DNA of 13,089 bases, taken from the NCBI GenBank assembly GCA_015487335.1, contig WFPZ01000278.1, positions 1-13,089 on the forward strand. Direction: 5' to 3'. The notes under the pieces are model-generated. The model searched no databases. It worked only from the letters and a program-made list of their open reading frames with translations, and was not told the origin of the DNA. Source of the DNA: Paracoccaceae bacterium (GTDB lineage: Bacteria > Pseudomonadota > Alphaproteobacteria > Rhodobacterales > Rhodobacteraceae). The number at the start of each line of letters is the position of its first letter. The stretch's first letter is position 1. Positions 1 through 8,652 of this stretch are shown here, one piece after another. The translations under genes and the position numbers were made by a program.

Positions 1-945
1 AACACGAAGATCGATTTCTTCCGCGGCGCGGCCTTCACCTTCGGCGGCTCGATGCTGGCGGTGGTGCTTTCGGTGGTGCTGTTCTTCACCATGGGGCTCA
101 ATTTCGGGATCGATTTCCGCGGCGGCACCACGATCCGCACCGAAAGCACCCAGCCGGTGGACGTGGGCGCCTACCGCAAGGCGCTGCAGGCGCTCGATCT
201 GGGGGATGTCTCGATCACCGAACTGTTCGATCCGACCTTCGGGCCGGACAAGAACGTCGCGATGATCCGCATCGAGGCCCAGGAGGGCGAAGAGAGCGTC
301 TCGGTGGAGACCATCAACCGGGTTGAGGCGGCGCTGCGGGCGCTTGATCCGCAGATCACCTTCCCCTCGGTGGAAAGCGTCGGGCCGAAGGTTTCGGCCG
401 AACTGGTGCAATCGGCGATCATCGCGGTGGTGCTGGCGATCGCGGCGGTGCTGGTCTACATCTGGCTGCGCTTCGAATGGCAGTTCGCGGTGGGCGCGGT
501 GGCGGCGCTGATCCATGACGTGCTGCTGACCATCGGCATATTCGCCCTGTTCCAGATTCCGTTCGACCTGTCGATCATCGCCGCGCTGCTGACCATCGTC
601 GGCTATTCGCTCAACGACACGGTGGTGGTCTTCGACCGGGTGCGCGAGAACCTGCGCAAGTACAAGAAGAAAAGCCTCAGGGCGGTGCTGAACCTCTCGA
701 TCAACGAGACGCTGAGCCGCACGGTGATGACCTCGGGCACCACCCTGCTGGCCCTGATTGCGCTCCTGGTGCTGGGCGGCGACGTGATCCGGGGCTTCGT
801 CTTCGCGATGACCTGGGGGGTGATCGTGGGGACATATTCCTCGGTCTTCGTGGCCTCCAACGTGCTGCTGTGGTTCGGCGTCAAGCGCGACTGGTCGAAG
901 CCCGACGCCGGCGCCGGAACCCGCTTCGCCGACGTGGATGCCTGA
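1..945 (+). CDS. secF: Protein translocase subunit SecF (5' end cut by window)
   Basis: SecF is the inner-membrane partner of SecD; with YajC the two assist SecYEG export and use the proton gradient to pull preproteins through. The frame is open from base 1, so 314 residues are visible and I infer only about ten N-terminal residues are missing. Visible are the first membrane segment, the FGIDFRGGT motif just after it, a periplasmic domain of about 90 residues, and a C-terminal block of five membrane segments. That block contains the family hallmark GYSLNDTVVVFDRVREN (bases about 601-651) and the ETLSRTVMTSGTTLLA stretch. The C-terminus is a short hydrophilic tail. secD would be expected just upstream, outside the window. 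The last 8 bases overlap the start of the tauE-like gene, so the two are probably co-transcribed. The identification is very secure. Confidence 0.97.
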   Translation, partial: NTKIDFFRGAAFTFGGSMLAVVLSVVLFFTMGLNFGIDFRGGTTIRTESTQPVDVGAYRKALQALDLGDVSITELFDPTFGPDKNVAMIRIEAQEGEESVSVETINRVEAALRALDPQITFPSVESVGPKVSAELVQSAIIAVVLAIAAVLVYIWLRFEWQFAVGAVAALIHDVLLTIGIFALFQIPFDLSIIAALLTIVGYSLNDTVVVFDRVRENLRKYKKKSLRAVLNLSINETLSRTVMTSGTTLLALIALLVLGGDVIRGFVFAMTWGVIVGTYSSVFVASNVLLWFGVKRDWSKPDAGAGTRFADVDA

Positions 946-1690
946 ATGGCTGACACCGGCCCTGGGGCAACCGGGGCTGGTGTGGCTGCTGGCGGCGGCG
1001 GCCATGGCCGGGCTGGTGCGCGGCTTCACGGGGTTCGGCACCGCGATGGTCTATCTGCCGGTGGCGGGCCAGTTCCTGGGTCCCTTCGAGGCCCTTACCA
1101 CCCTTGTCATCATGGACATGATCGGCCCGCTGCCCAACGTGCCGCGGGCGCTGCACGACGGCCACCCGCGCGACGTGCTGCGGCTGGCCGCCGGCATGCT
1201 GGTGGCGCTGCCGCTGGGGGTCTGGGTGCTGACCCTGGCCTCGCCGGAGATGTTCCGCTACGGGGTATCGGTGATCGCGCTGGTGCTGCTGGCGCTGCTG
1301 GTCTCGGGGGTGCGCTATACGGGGCGGCTGAGCCGGGGGCTGATCTACGGCACCGGGGGACTGGGCGGTTTCCTGGCCGGGGTGGCCGGGCTGCCGGGGC
1401 CGCCGGTGATCATGTTCTACATGGCCGCGCCGCATCCGCCACGGGTGATTCGCGCCAACACGCTGCTCTATCTGGTGCTTTCGGATCTGATGATGCTGGC
1501 GGTGCTGGCGCTGTTCGGGCGGCTGGTGCCGCAGGCGCTGGGGCTGGGCCTGCTGGTGACGCTGCCCTATCTGGCCGGCAATGTCCTCGGGGCGCGGCTG
1601 TTTCGCCCCCGGGCCGAGCGGCTCTACCGGCTGGTGGCCTATGCGATCATCGCGGTGTCGGCGCTGCAGGGGCTGCCGCTGTTCGATTGA
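938..1690 (+). CDS. TauE/SafE family (DUF81) membrane permease
   Basis: A 250-residue, very hydrophobic protein with about eight predicted membrane segments. It belongs to the TauE/SafE family, whose members are proposed exporters of sulfite, sulfoacetate or other small organic anions across the inner membrane. Two glycine-rich repeats typical of the family are visible: GLVRGFTGFGTAMVYLP near residues 25-41, and a second copy containing GGFLAGVAGLPGPPVIMFYM about 120 residues later. Such internal duplication is expected for this fold. The ATG at 938 lies inside the last codons of secF, giving an 8-base overlap and suggesting translational coupling; no strong Shine-Dalgarno is seen. A GC-rich hairpin follows directly after the stop. 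The substrate cannot be read from sequence. Family assignment is confident; any link to export or cytochrome c maturation is only positional. Confidence 0.88.
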   Translation: MPEWLTPALGQPGLVWLLAAAAMAGLVRGFTGFGTAMVYLPVAGQFLGPFEALTTLVIMDMIGPLPNVPRALHDGHPRDVLRLAAGMLVALPLGVWVLTLASPEMFRYGVSVIALVLLALLVSGVRYTGRLSRGLIYGTGGLGGFLAGVAGLPGPPVIMFYMAAPHPPRVIRANTLLYLVLSDLMMLAVLALFGRLVPQALGLGLLVTLPYLAGNVLGARLFRPRAERLYRLVAYAIIAVSALQGLPLFD

Positions 1691-1691
1691 G

Positions 1692-1717
1692 GCGCGGCGG
1701 GCGGGTGCCCGTCGCGC
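1692..1717 (+). terminator. GC-rich hairpin after the tauE-like gene
   Basis: GCGCGGCGGGC (1692-1702) pairs with GCCCGTCGCGC (1707-1717) around a 4-base loop, giving an 11-bp stem with one G-U pair. It starts one base after the tauE-like stop codon. Only two Ts follow, so it is not a textbook Rho-independent terminator. It may attenuate read-through or protect the 3' end of the secF-tauE message. It sits in the largest gap (83 bases) of the rightward gene block. Confidence 0.45.
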
Positions 1718-1773
1718 TTGAGCCATGCCGGCCGGGCGGTTAACACGGGGGGCGCAAGAAGGGCGAGGCGGCC

Positions 1774-2127
1774 ATGATCCTGAGCGAGATGACATTTTCC
1801 GGCGCGGTGCCGGTCGAGGGCTACGGCCCCGGCTTCTTCCGCTTCGGCGGGCAGGTGTTCCGCGGCCCCGTTCTGGCGCACGGCGAAACGGTCGGCGGCT
1901 GGGGCGGGCTGGACGATCTGCCGGCCCTGCTGGCGCTGGCTGGCGAGATCGACGTGCTTCTGTTGGGCACGGGCGCGGAGATGGCCCCGCCGCCCGCCGG
2001 CTGGCGCCGGGCGCTGGAGGAGGCGGGCACCGGGGTCGAGGTGATGGCCACGCCGGCCGCCTGCCGCAGCTACAACGTGCTGCTCACCGAGGCCCGGCGG
2101 GTGGCGCTGGCTGCCCTGCCGGTGTGA
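1774..2127 (+). CDS. Mth938-like domain protein (DUF498 family)
   Basis: A 117-residue soluble protein that is a single Mth938-like domain. This is the family that includes the mitochondrial complex I assembly factor NDUFAF3; bacterial members have no settled function. Visible family features are an N-terminal FSGAVPVEGYGPGFFRFGG stretch, a central hydrophobic strand with the turn EIDVLLLGTGAEM (about residues 58-70), and the C-terminal VEVMATPAACRSYNVLLTEARRVALAAL region (first part about residues 89-104). There is no signal peptide or membrane segment, so it is probably cytoplasmic. A GAGG eight bases before the ATG is an acceptable ribosome binding site. It lies 83 bases after the tauE-like gene and 37 bases before ccmA, so it probably leads the ccm transcript. 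A role in respiratory-chain or haem-protein assembly would fit but is inference. Confidence 0.85.
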   Translation: MILSEMTFSGAVPVEGYGPGFFRFGGQVFRGPVLAHGETVGGWGGLDDLPALLALAGEIDVLLLGTGAEMAPPPAGWRRALEEAGTGVEVMATPAACRSYNVLLTEARRVALAALPV

Positions 2128-2153
2128 TCGCGGCTTTCCGGCCGCGCCGCGAT
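2127..2153 (+). promoter_or_regulatory. 8-bp stem hairpin between Mth938-like gene and ccmA
   Basis: ATCGCGGC (2127-2134) is perfectly complementary to GCCGCGAT (2146-2153) with an 11-base loop. The structure ends about 11 bases before the ccmA ATG. It lacks a T-run, so it is more likely an RNA structure affecting ccmA translation or message processing than a terminator. Function is inferred from position only. Confidence 0.3.
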
Positions 2154-2164
2154 GGGTTAAGCCC

Positions 2165-2788
2165 ATGGCCATGGAACTGGTGGTCGACAACCTCACCTGC
2201 ATCCGCGGCGGCGTGGCCGTGCTTGCCGGGATCTCGTTCTCGCTGGGGTCGGGGCAGGCGCTGGTGCTGCGCGGGCCCAACGGCTCGGGCAAGACGACGC
2301 TGCTGCGCACCATCGCAGGGCTGCAGCCGCCGCGCGAGGGCCGGGTGATCGCCCCGCCCGAATCGATTGCCTACGGCGCCCATGCGGATGGGTTGAAGGC
2401 CACCCTGACGGTTGCCGAAAACCTTGAATTCTGGGCCGGAATCTATGGCACGGGGCAGATCTCCCATGCCCTGGAGGCCTTCGAGCTGCGCCCGCTTGCC
2501 CAGCGGCTGGCGCAAAACCTCTCGGCCGGGCAGAAGCGGCGGCTGGGGCTGGCGCGGATGCTGGTGACCGGGCGCGAGATCTGGGCCATGGACGAGCCGA
2601 CGGTCTCGCTCGATGCGGCGTCGGTGGCAATGTTCGCCGCCGCCGTGCGGGCGCATCTGGCCGAGGGCGGCGCGGTGCTGGTCGCCACCCATATCGACCT
2701 GGGGATCGAGGCCGAGGTTCTGGATGTGACGCCTTTCCGTGCCGTGGCCCCGCGGGGTGACGATCTGTTCGACGAGGCCTTCGCATGA
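2165..2788 (+). CDS. ccmA: CcmA (HelA), haem exporter ATP-binding protein
   Basis: CcmA is the cytoplasmic ATPase of the CcmABCD complex, which releases haem-loaded CcmE for cytochrome c maturation. All 207 residues are present. Walker A GPNGSGKTT is at residues 37-45, the ABC signature LSAGQKRR at 119-126, Walker B ending in DEP at 143-145, and the H-loop histidine at 176. The region where most ABC ATPases have the Q-loop reads AYGAHADGLKATLTVAENL (69-87), close to the CcmA-type GH..G(I/L)K motif, which separates it from generic transporters. Two ATGs stand close together (2165 and 2171) and neither has a recognisable Shine-Dalgarno, so the start may be two codons later. A hairpin precedes it. 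Its stop overlaps the ccmB start by 4 bases (ATGA), implying coupling. Confidence 0.96.
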   Translation: MAMELVVDNLTCIRGGVAVLAGISFSLGSGQALVLRGPNGSGKTTLLRTIAGLQPPREGRVIAPPESIAYGAHADGLKATLTVAENLEFWAGIYGTGQISHALEAFELRPLAQRLAQNLSAGQKRRLGLARMLVTGREIWAMDEPTVSLDAASVAMFAAAVRAHLAEGGAVLVATHIDLGIEAEVLDVTPFRAVAPRGDDLFDEAFA

Positions 2789-3441
2789 TCCGCCTGCTGG
2801 TGCGCGACCTCAGGCTTGCGATGCGGGCCGGCGGCGGCTTCGGGCTGGGGCTGGCGTTCTTCCTGATTGTCACCGTGCTGGTGCCCTTCGGGGTGGGCCC
2901 CCAGCCCGAGCTTCTGGCGCGGATCGCGCCGGGCATCCTGTGGCTGGGGGCGCTGCTGGCCTGCCTGCTGTCGCTCGACCGCATCTTCCAGCTCGATTTC
3001 GAGGACGGCTCGCTCGATCTGCTGGCCACCGCGCCGATTCCGATGGAGGGGGTGGTGGCCGTCAAGGCGCTGGCCCACTGGCTGACCACCGGCCTGCCGC
3101 TGACCCTGGCAGCACCCGTGCTCGGCGTGCTGCTGAGCCTGCCGGGGCCGGGCTATGGCTGGCTGGTGCTGTCCCTGGCGCTCGGCACCCCGGCGCTGTC
3201 GATGATCGGGGCCTTCGGGGCGGCGCTCACCGTGGGGCTCAAGCGCGGCGGGCTGCTGCTGAGCCTGCTGGTGCTGCCGCTTTACGTGCCGACGCTGATC
3301 TTCGGGACAGAAGCGGCGCGGCGCGGGGCCGAGGGGCTGTCTGCCGGCACGCCGCTGATGCTGATGGCCGGGATCACCCTGGGGGCGATCGCCCTGCTGC
3401 CCTTTGCCGCGGCGGCGGCGATCCGCGTCAATCTGCGTTGA
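2785..3441 (+). CDS. ccmB: CcmB (HelB), haem exporter membrane subunit
   Basis: CcmB is the membrane-spanning partner of CcmA in the CcmABCD complex. The 218-residue length matches the family, with about six predicted membrane helices. Diagnostic segments are the N-terminal RDLRLAMRAGGG, the cytoplasmic stretch FQLDFEDGSLDLL before helix 3, and the conserved LPLYVPTLIFGTEA about 50 residues from the C-terminus. The ATG overlaps the ccmA stop by 4 bases, and GAGG seven bases upstream inside ccmA serves as ribosome binding site. The following gap of 55 bases to ccmC is the longest inside the ccm run. Nothing is truncated or unusual. Confidence 0.95.
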   Translation: MIRLLVRDLRLAMRAGGGFGLGLAFFLIVTVLVPFGVGPQPELLARIAPGILWLGALLACLLSLDRIFQLDFEDGSLDLLATAPIPMEGVVAVKALAHWLTTGLPLTLAAPVLGVLLSLPGPGYGWLVLSLALGTPALSMIGAFGAALTVGLKRGGLLLSLLVLPLYVPTLIFGTEAARRGAEGLSAGTPLMLMAGITLGAIALLPFAAAAAIRVNLR

Positions 3442-3496
3442 GCGGCTGACGTTCATGTGTATGGTTGCCCGAAGTGAAAGGGGCTAGAAACACGCC

Positions 3497-4225
3497 ATGT
3501 CGATCTGGGAGTTCGCAAATCCGCGCCGTTTCATGGGCTGGTCCGGGAAGGTCGTGCCCGTGGTTTCGGTGCTTGCCGGGGTGTTCATAGCGGTCGGCCT
3601 GATCTGGGGCTTCTTCTTCAGCCCCGACGACTACCGCATGGGCTCGACCGTCAAGATCATCTACATCCACGTGCCCTCGGCGATGATGGCCATCAACATC
3701 TGGGTGATGATGCTGGTGGCCTCGCTGATCTGGCTGGTGCGGCGGCATCATGTCTCGGCGCTGGCGGCCAAGGCGGCCGCACCGATCGGGGTGGTGATGA
3801 CTCTGATCGCGCTGATCACCGGGGCGATCTGGGGCCAGCCCATGTGGGGCACCTGGTGGGCCTGGGACCCGCGGCTGACCTCCTTCCTGATCCTGTTCCT
3901 GTTCTACCTGGGATACGTGGCGCTGTGGGCGGCCATCGAGAACCCCGACACCGCCGCCGACCTGACCACGGTGCTGTGCCTGGTGGGTTCGGTCTTTGCG
4001 GTGCTGTCGCGCTATGCGGTGCTGTTCTGGAACCAGGGGCTGCACCAAGGGGCCTCGCTGTCGCTCGACAAGGAGGAAAACGTGGCCGACGTGTTCTGGT
4101 TTCCGCTGGTGACCACCATCGTCGGCTTCATCCTGCTGTTCGTGGCGCTGGTCCTGATTCGCACCCGCACCGAGATCAGGGCGCGTCATCTCAAGGCGCT
4201 GCTGGCCCGCGAGAGGATGGGATGA
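3497..4225 (+). CDS. ccmC: CcmC (HelC), haem-handling WWD-domain protein
   Basis: CcmC loads haem onto the chaperone CcmE at the outer face of the inner membrane. The 242-residue protein has about six membrane segments. The tryptophan-rich WWD motif is visible as WGTWWAWDPRLTS (about 117-129), flanked by the two conserved periplasmic haem-ligand histidines, His58 in YIHVPSA and His183 in GLHQGAS. The nearest Shine-Dalgarno, AAAGGGG (3477-3483), lies 13 bases before the ATG, longer than usual, but no better start exists. A weak internal promoter is possible in the preceding gap (TTGAGC at 3438, TATGGT at 3460, spacing 16) but each box matches consensus only 4/6. The stop overlaps the ccmD start. 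Confidence 0.97.
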   Translation: MSIWEFANPRRFMGWSGKVVPVVSVLAGVFIAVGLIWGFFFSPDDYRMGSTVKIIYIHVPSAMMAINIWVMMLVASLIWLVRRHHVSALAAKAAAPIGVVMTLIALITGAIWGQPMWGTWWAWDPRLTSFLILFLFYLGYVALWAAIENPDTAADLTTVLCLVGSVFAVLSRYAVLFWNQGLHQGASLSLDKEENVADVFWFPLVTTIVGFILLFVALVLIRTRTEIRARHLKALLARERMG

Positions 4226-4377
4226 TGCCGGATCTGGGAAAATACGCTGTCGAGGTTCTTTCGGCCTATGCCGCGACGGGGGTGCTTCTGGCGGGACTCG
4301 TCTGGATGACATGGGCGCGCGCGCGCCGGGTGAAACGGGAACTGGAGGCCGCCGAGGCCAGGAGAAGGAATGACTAG
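4222..4377 (+). CDS. ccmD: CcmD (HelD), small membrane subunit of the haem exporter
   Basis: A 51-residue protein with a single membrane helix and a strongly basic C-terminal tail (RARRVKRELEAAEARRRND), the standard CcmD build. It helps hold CcmC, CcmE and CcmAB together and is needed for release of haem-loaded CcmE. Recognition rests on position between ccmC and ccmG, size, the PDLGKYAVEVLSAYAAT opening typical of alphaproteobacterial CcmD, and the tail. Two adjacent ATGs (4222 and 4225) are possible starts; the first overlaps the ccmC stop by 4 bases. GAGAGG (4211-4216) upstream is a reasonable ribosome binding site. It overlaps ccmG by 8 bases. Confidence 0.92.
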   Translation: MMPDLGKYAVEVLSAYAATGVLLAGLVWMTWARARRVKRELEAAEARRRND

Positions 4378-4918
4378 AATCAAGCCGTTGATGTTCTTGC
4401 CCCCGCTGATATTTGCCGTCTTCGGGGTCGTGTTCTTTGTCGGGCTGCAACGGGAAAACCCCGATGCGCTTCCCTCGACGATGACCGGGCGGGTCGTGCC
4501 CGAGGTCGATCTGGTTCCGCTGGAGGGCAAGACGCCGTTCACCTCCGATGTGCTCAAGGAACCGGGCGTGAAGCTGGTGAACTACTGGGCCAGCTGGTGC
4601 GCGCCCTGCCGGGTGGAGCATCCCCAGATTCTCCAGCTGGCGCGCGAGGGGGTGAAGATCTACGGCATCAACTACAAGGACGAGCCCAAGAACGCGCTGG
4701 CCTTCCTCGAAGAGCTGATCGACCCCTACACCGCCGTGGCCGCCGACCCCAAGGGGCGCAACGCGATCGAATGGGGCGTGTACGGCATTCCCGAAACCTT
4801 CGTGATCGACGGCAAGGGGCGGATCGTGATGCGCTTTGCCGGCCCGATCACCCAGCGGGTGCTGGAGAATACCATCCGTCCCGCGATGGCCAAGGCGGCG
4901 GCTCAGAGCGGCGAATAG
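4370..4918 (+). CDS. ccmG: CcmG/DsbE (HelX), periplasmic thiol:disulfide oxidoreductase
   Basis: CcmG is a membrane-anchored thioredoxin-like protein that keeps the CxxCH haem-attachment cysteines of apocytochrome c reduced, using electrons from CcdA or DsbD. In the 182 residues, an N-terminal uncleaved anchor (about 8-26) precedes the thioredoxin fold. The active site WCAPC is at residues 76-80, followed by the acidic residue in RVEHP (83) typical of the family, and the cis-proline loop GVYGIPETFVID is near 136-147 with Pro141. A strong Shine-Dalgarno AGGAG (4360-4364) sits five bases before the ATG, inside ccmD. As last gene of the rightward block it converges on the GNAT gene with a 32-base gap. 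ccmE, ccmF and ccmH are not in this window and must be elsewhere. Confidence 0.96.
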   Translation: MTRIKPLMFLPPLIFAVFGVVFFVGLQRENPDALPSTMTGRVVPEVDLVPLEGKTPFTSDVLKEPGVKLVNYWASWCAPCRVEHPQILQLAREGVKIYGINYKDEPKNALAFLEELIDPYTAVAADPKGRNAIEWGVYGIPETFVIDGKGRIVMRFAGPITQRVLENTIRPAMAKAAAQSGE

Positions 4919-4950
4919 GGCCCCGATCGCGCGGGCGCGCCTCACCGCTC

Positions 4951-5577
4951 TCAGGGCGGCGGTATCCGCCGTTTCCCTTCGGGGCGCCACAGGGCGAAGA
5001 TCAGCTGATCGAGGCGCGAGCCGTCGGCGACCGAGGTCAGCTGTTCGCGCAGCACCGCCTCGCGGACAAACCCCGCCTTCTCGAAGGCCCGTATCGAGGC
5101 GGTGTTGCGGGCGTGGATCCGGGCGATGACCTTGTGCACCCCCAGCCGGGAAAAGAGAAACGTGCACAGCACGGGCACGGTTTCGGAGAACACGCCCCTG
5201 CGGCGGAAATCCCGGTTGCCGATGGTCACGCTGATCTCGGCCCACAAGTCGCGCGGATCGGTGCGCACCGCGTAGAAGCCGACGGGGTGGGTGGCTACCG
5301 GAGAGGCGATCATCAGGTAGAAGACGGTGCGATTGTCGGCCCGGACCAGGCTGGCGAGCGCCTGCTGCCGGGTCATGCGTTTCGGCGGCAGGTTGTGGCC
5401 CAGCTGGATTTCCGGATCCGCATGCCAGCGCAGGAATTCGGGGTTCGCGTCGCGCTTTGTCATCGAACGCAGGACGAAGCGGCGCGTGCCCAGGCGCACC
5501 GGGTCTCCCGGTGCCCAGTCGGCAGCGCCTTCGCCGGCCGCGGGGACGGGGGCGCGAGAGGGGCGGCGTGCGACCAT
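4951..5577 (-). CDS. GNAT family N-acetyltransferase (RimJ/RimL-like)
   Basis: A 208-residue protein of the RimJ/RimL branch of GNAT acetyltransferases, which move the acetyl group of acetyl-CoA to protein N-termini or small amines. Supporting features, in order: the opening strand RLGTRRFVLRSMTKRDANPEF (about 28-48), the acetyl-CoA loop RDFRRRGVFSE (122-132, the R-x-x-G-x-x type turn), and the terminal motif ARNTASIRAFEKAGFVREA (156-174). The target is not readable. The ATG at 5577 has an in-frame stop four codons upstream and a weak ribosome binding site. The first 25 or so residues are Ala/Pro/Arg-rich and poorly conserved-looking, so a later start (for example the Met at residue 40) cannot be excluded, though that would remove the first strand. 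It converges with ccmG and lies 113 bases downstream of acnA in the same direction, but a terminator separates them. Confidence 0.85.
   Translation of the reverse strand: MVARRPSRAPVPAAGEGAADWAPGDPVRLGTRRFVLRSMTKRDANPEFLRWHADPEIQLGHNLPPKRMTRQQALASLVRADNRTVFYLMIASPVATHPVGFYAVRTDPRDLWAEISVTIGNRDFRRRGVFSETVPVLCTFLFSRLGVHKVIARIHARNTASIRAFEKAGFVREAVLREQLTSVADGSRLDQLIFALWRPEGKRRIPPP
4957..4974 (+). terminator. Weak hairpin downstream of ccmG
   Basis: CGGCGG (4957-4962) pairs with CCGCCG (4966-4971), followed on the + strand by TTT and a pyrimidine-rich stretch. It lies 39 bases after the ccmG stop, inside the last codons of the convergent GNAT gene. The stem is short and the T-run poor, so termination of the ccm message here is only a possibility. 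Confidence 0.25.
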
Positions 5578-5638
5578 GGCCCCAACCTAGCGCATCTGGC
5601 GCCCGCAGTCACGTAGGGGCGGAAACAGGCCGCAAGGC

Positions 5639-5665
5639 AAAGGCCCCCGCCTTGCGGCGAGGGCC
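5639..5665 (-). terminator. acnA terminator hairpin
   Basis: Read on the - strand, GGCCCTCGCC (5665-5656) pairs with GGCGGGGGCC (5651-5642) around a GCAA tetraloop (5655-5652), a 10-bp stem with one T-G pair, followed by TTTGCCTT. It begins 26 bases after the acnA stop. The stem and GNRA-type loop are strong; the T-run is short, as is common at this GC content. It should separate acnA from the GNAT gene. Confidence 0.7.
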
Positions 5666-5690
5666 CCGGGGAGGAAGAACGGGCGGGCGC

Positions 5691-8438
<2,748 letters not shown>

Positions 8439-8524
8439 TTTCTGCCTCCCATGGATTCCGGTCAGGGTATTCGAGTGTGCTCTTGCCGCAGCCGCAGCCT
8501 GCGCGCAAGGGACGCGTTGTTGCT

Positions 8525-8553
8525 TGTATACTATTGTGCACTGAATCTGTGAA
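8525..8553 (-). promoter_or_regulatory. Candidate acnA promoter
   Basis: On the - strand, TTCACA (8553-8548, 5/6 match to the sigma-70 -35 box) is followed after 17 bases by TATACA (8530-8525, 4/6 match to the -10 box). It would give a leader of about 80 bases before the acnA ATG. This is the most AT-rich part of the shared intergenic region. Prediction only; alphaproteobacterial -10 boxes are loosely conserved. Confidence 0.45.
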
Positions 8554-8571
8554 GCCCCGTTTTCCCGATAA

Positions 8572-8605
8572 CGGCACTCTCGCAAATCATTGATTGGCAG
8601 TGCCG
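8572..8605. promoter_or_regulatory. Nested dyad in the acnA/DUF1223 intergenic region
   Basis: An outer 7-bp inverted repeat, CGGCACT (8572-8578) and AGTGCCG (8599-8605), encloses an inner perfect 11-base palindrome AATCATTGATT (8585-8595). It lies upstream of the candidate acnA -35 box and about 50-80 bases before the DUF1223 start. The inner palindrome could be an operator for a dimeric regulator acting on either gene. I cannot name the regulator. Confidence 0.35.
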
Positions 8606-8652
8606 GGGCGGGTGGGCTAGGAACATGCGGCAAGCTTGGAGCACGAAACCGG

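Noticed and set aside
881..1795. A 304-codon - strand frame opposite the tauE-like gene
   Set aside because: Composition dominated by Arg, Gln, His and Pro; it is the antisense reading of a clear membrane protein gene.
3428..5245. A 605-codon open frame on the - strand opposite the ccm genes
   Set aside because: It runs antisense through ccmC, ccmD and ccmG and is rich in Arg, His, Gln and Pro, the usual shadow of GC-biased codons on the other strand. The sense genes are unmistakable.
8590..8652. A longer DUF1223 start at 8590
   Set aside because: It would place a Gly-rich stretch before a good signal peptide, and the dyad falls on it; the ATG at 8653 fits an exported protein.
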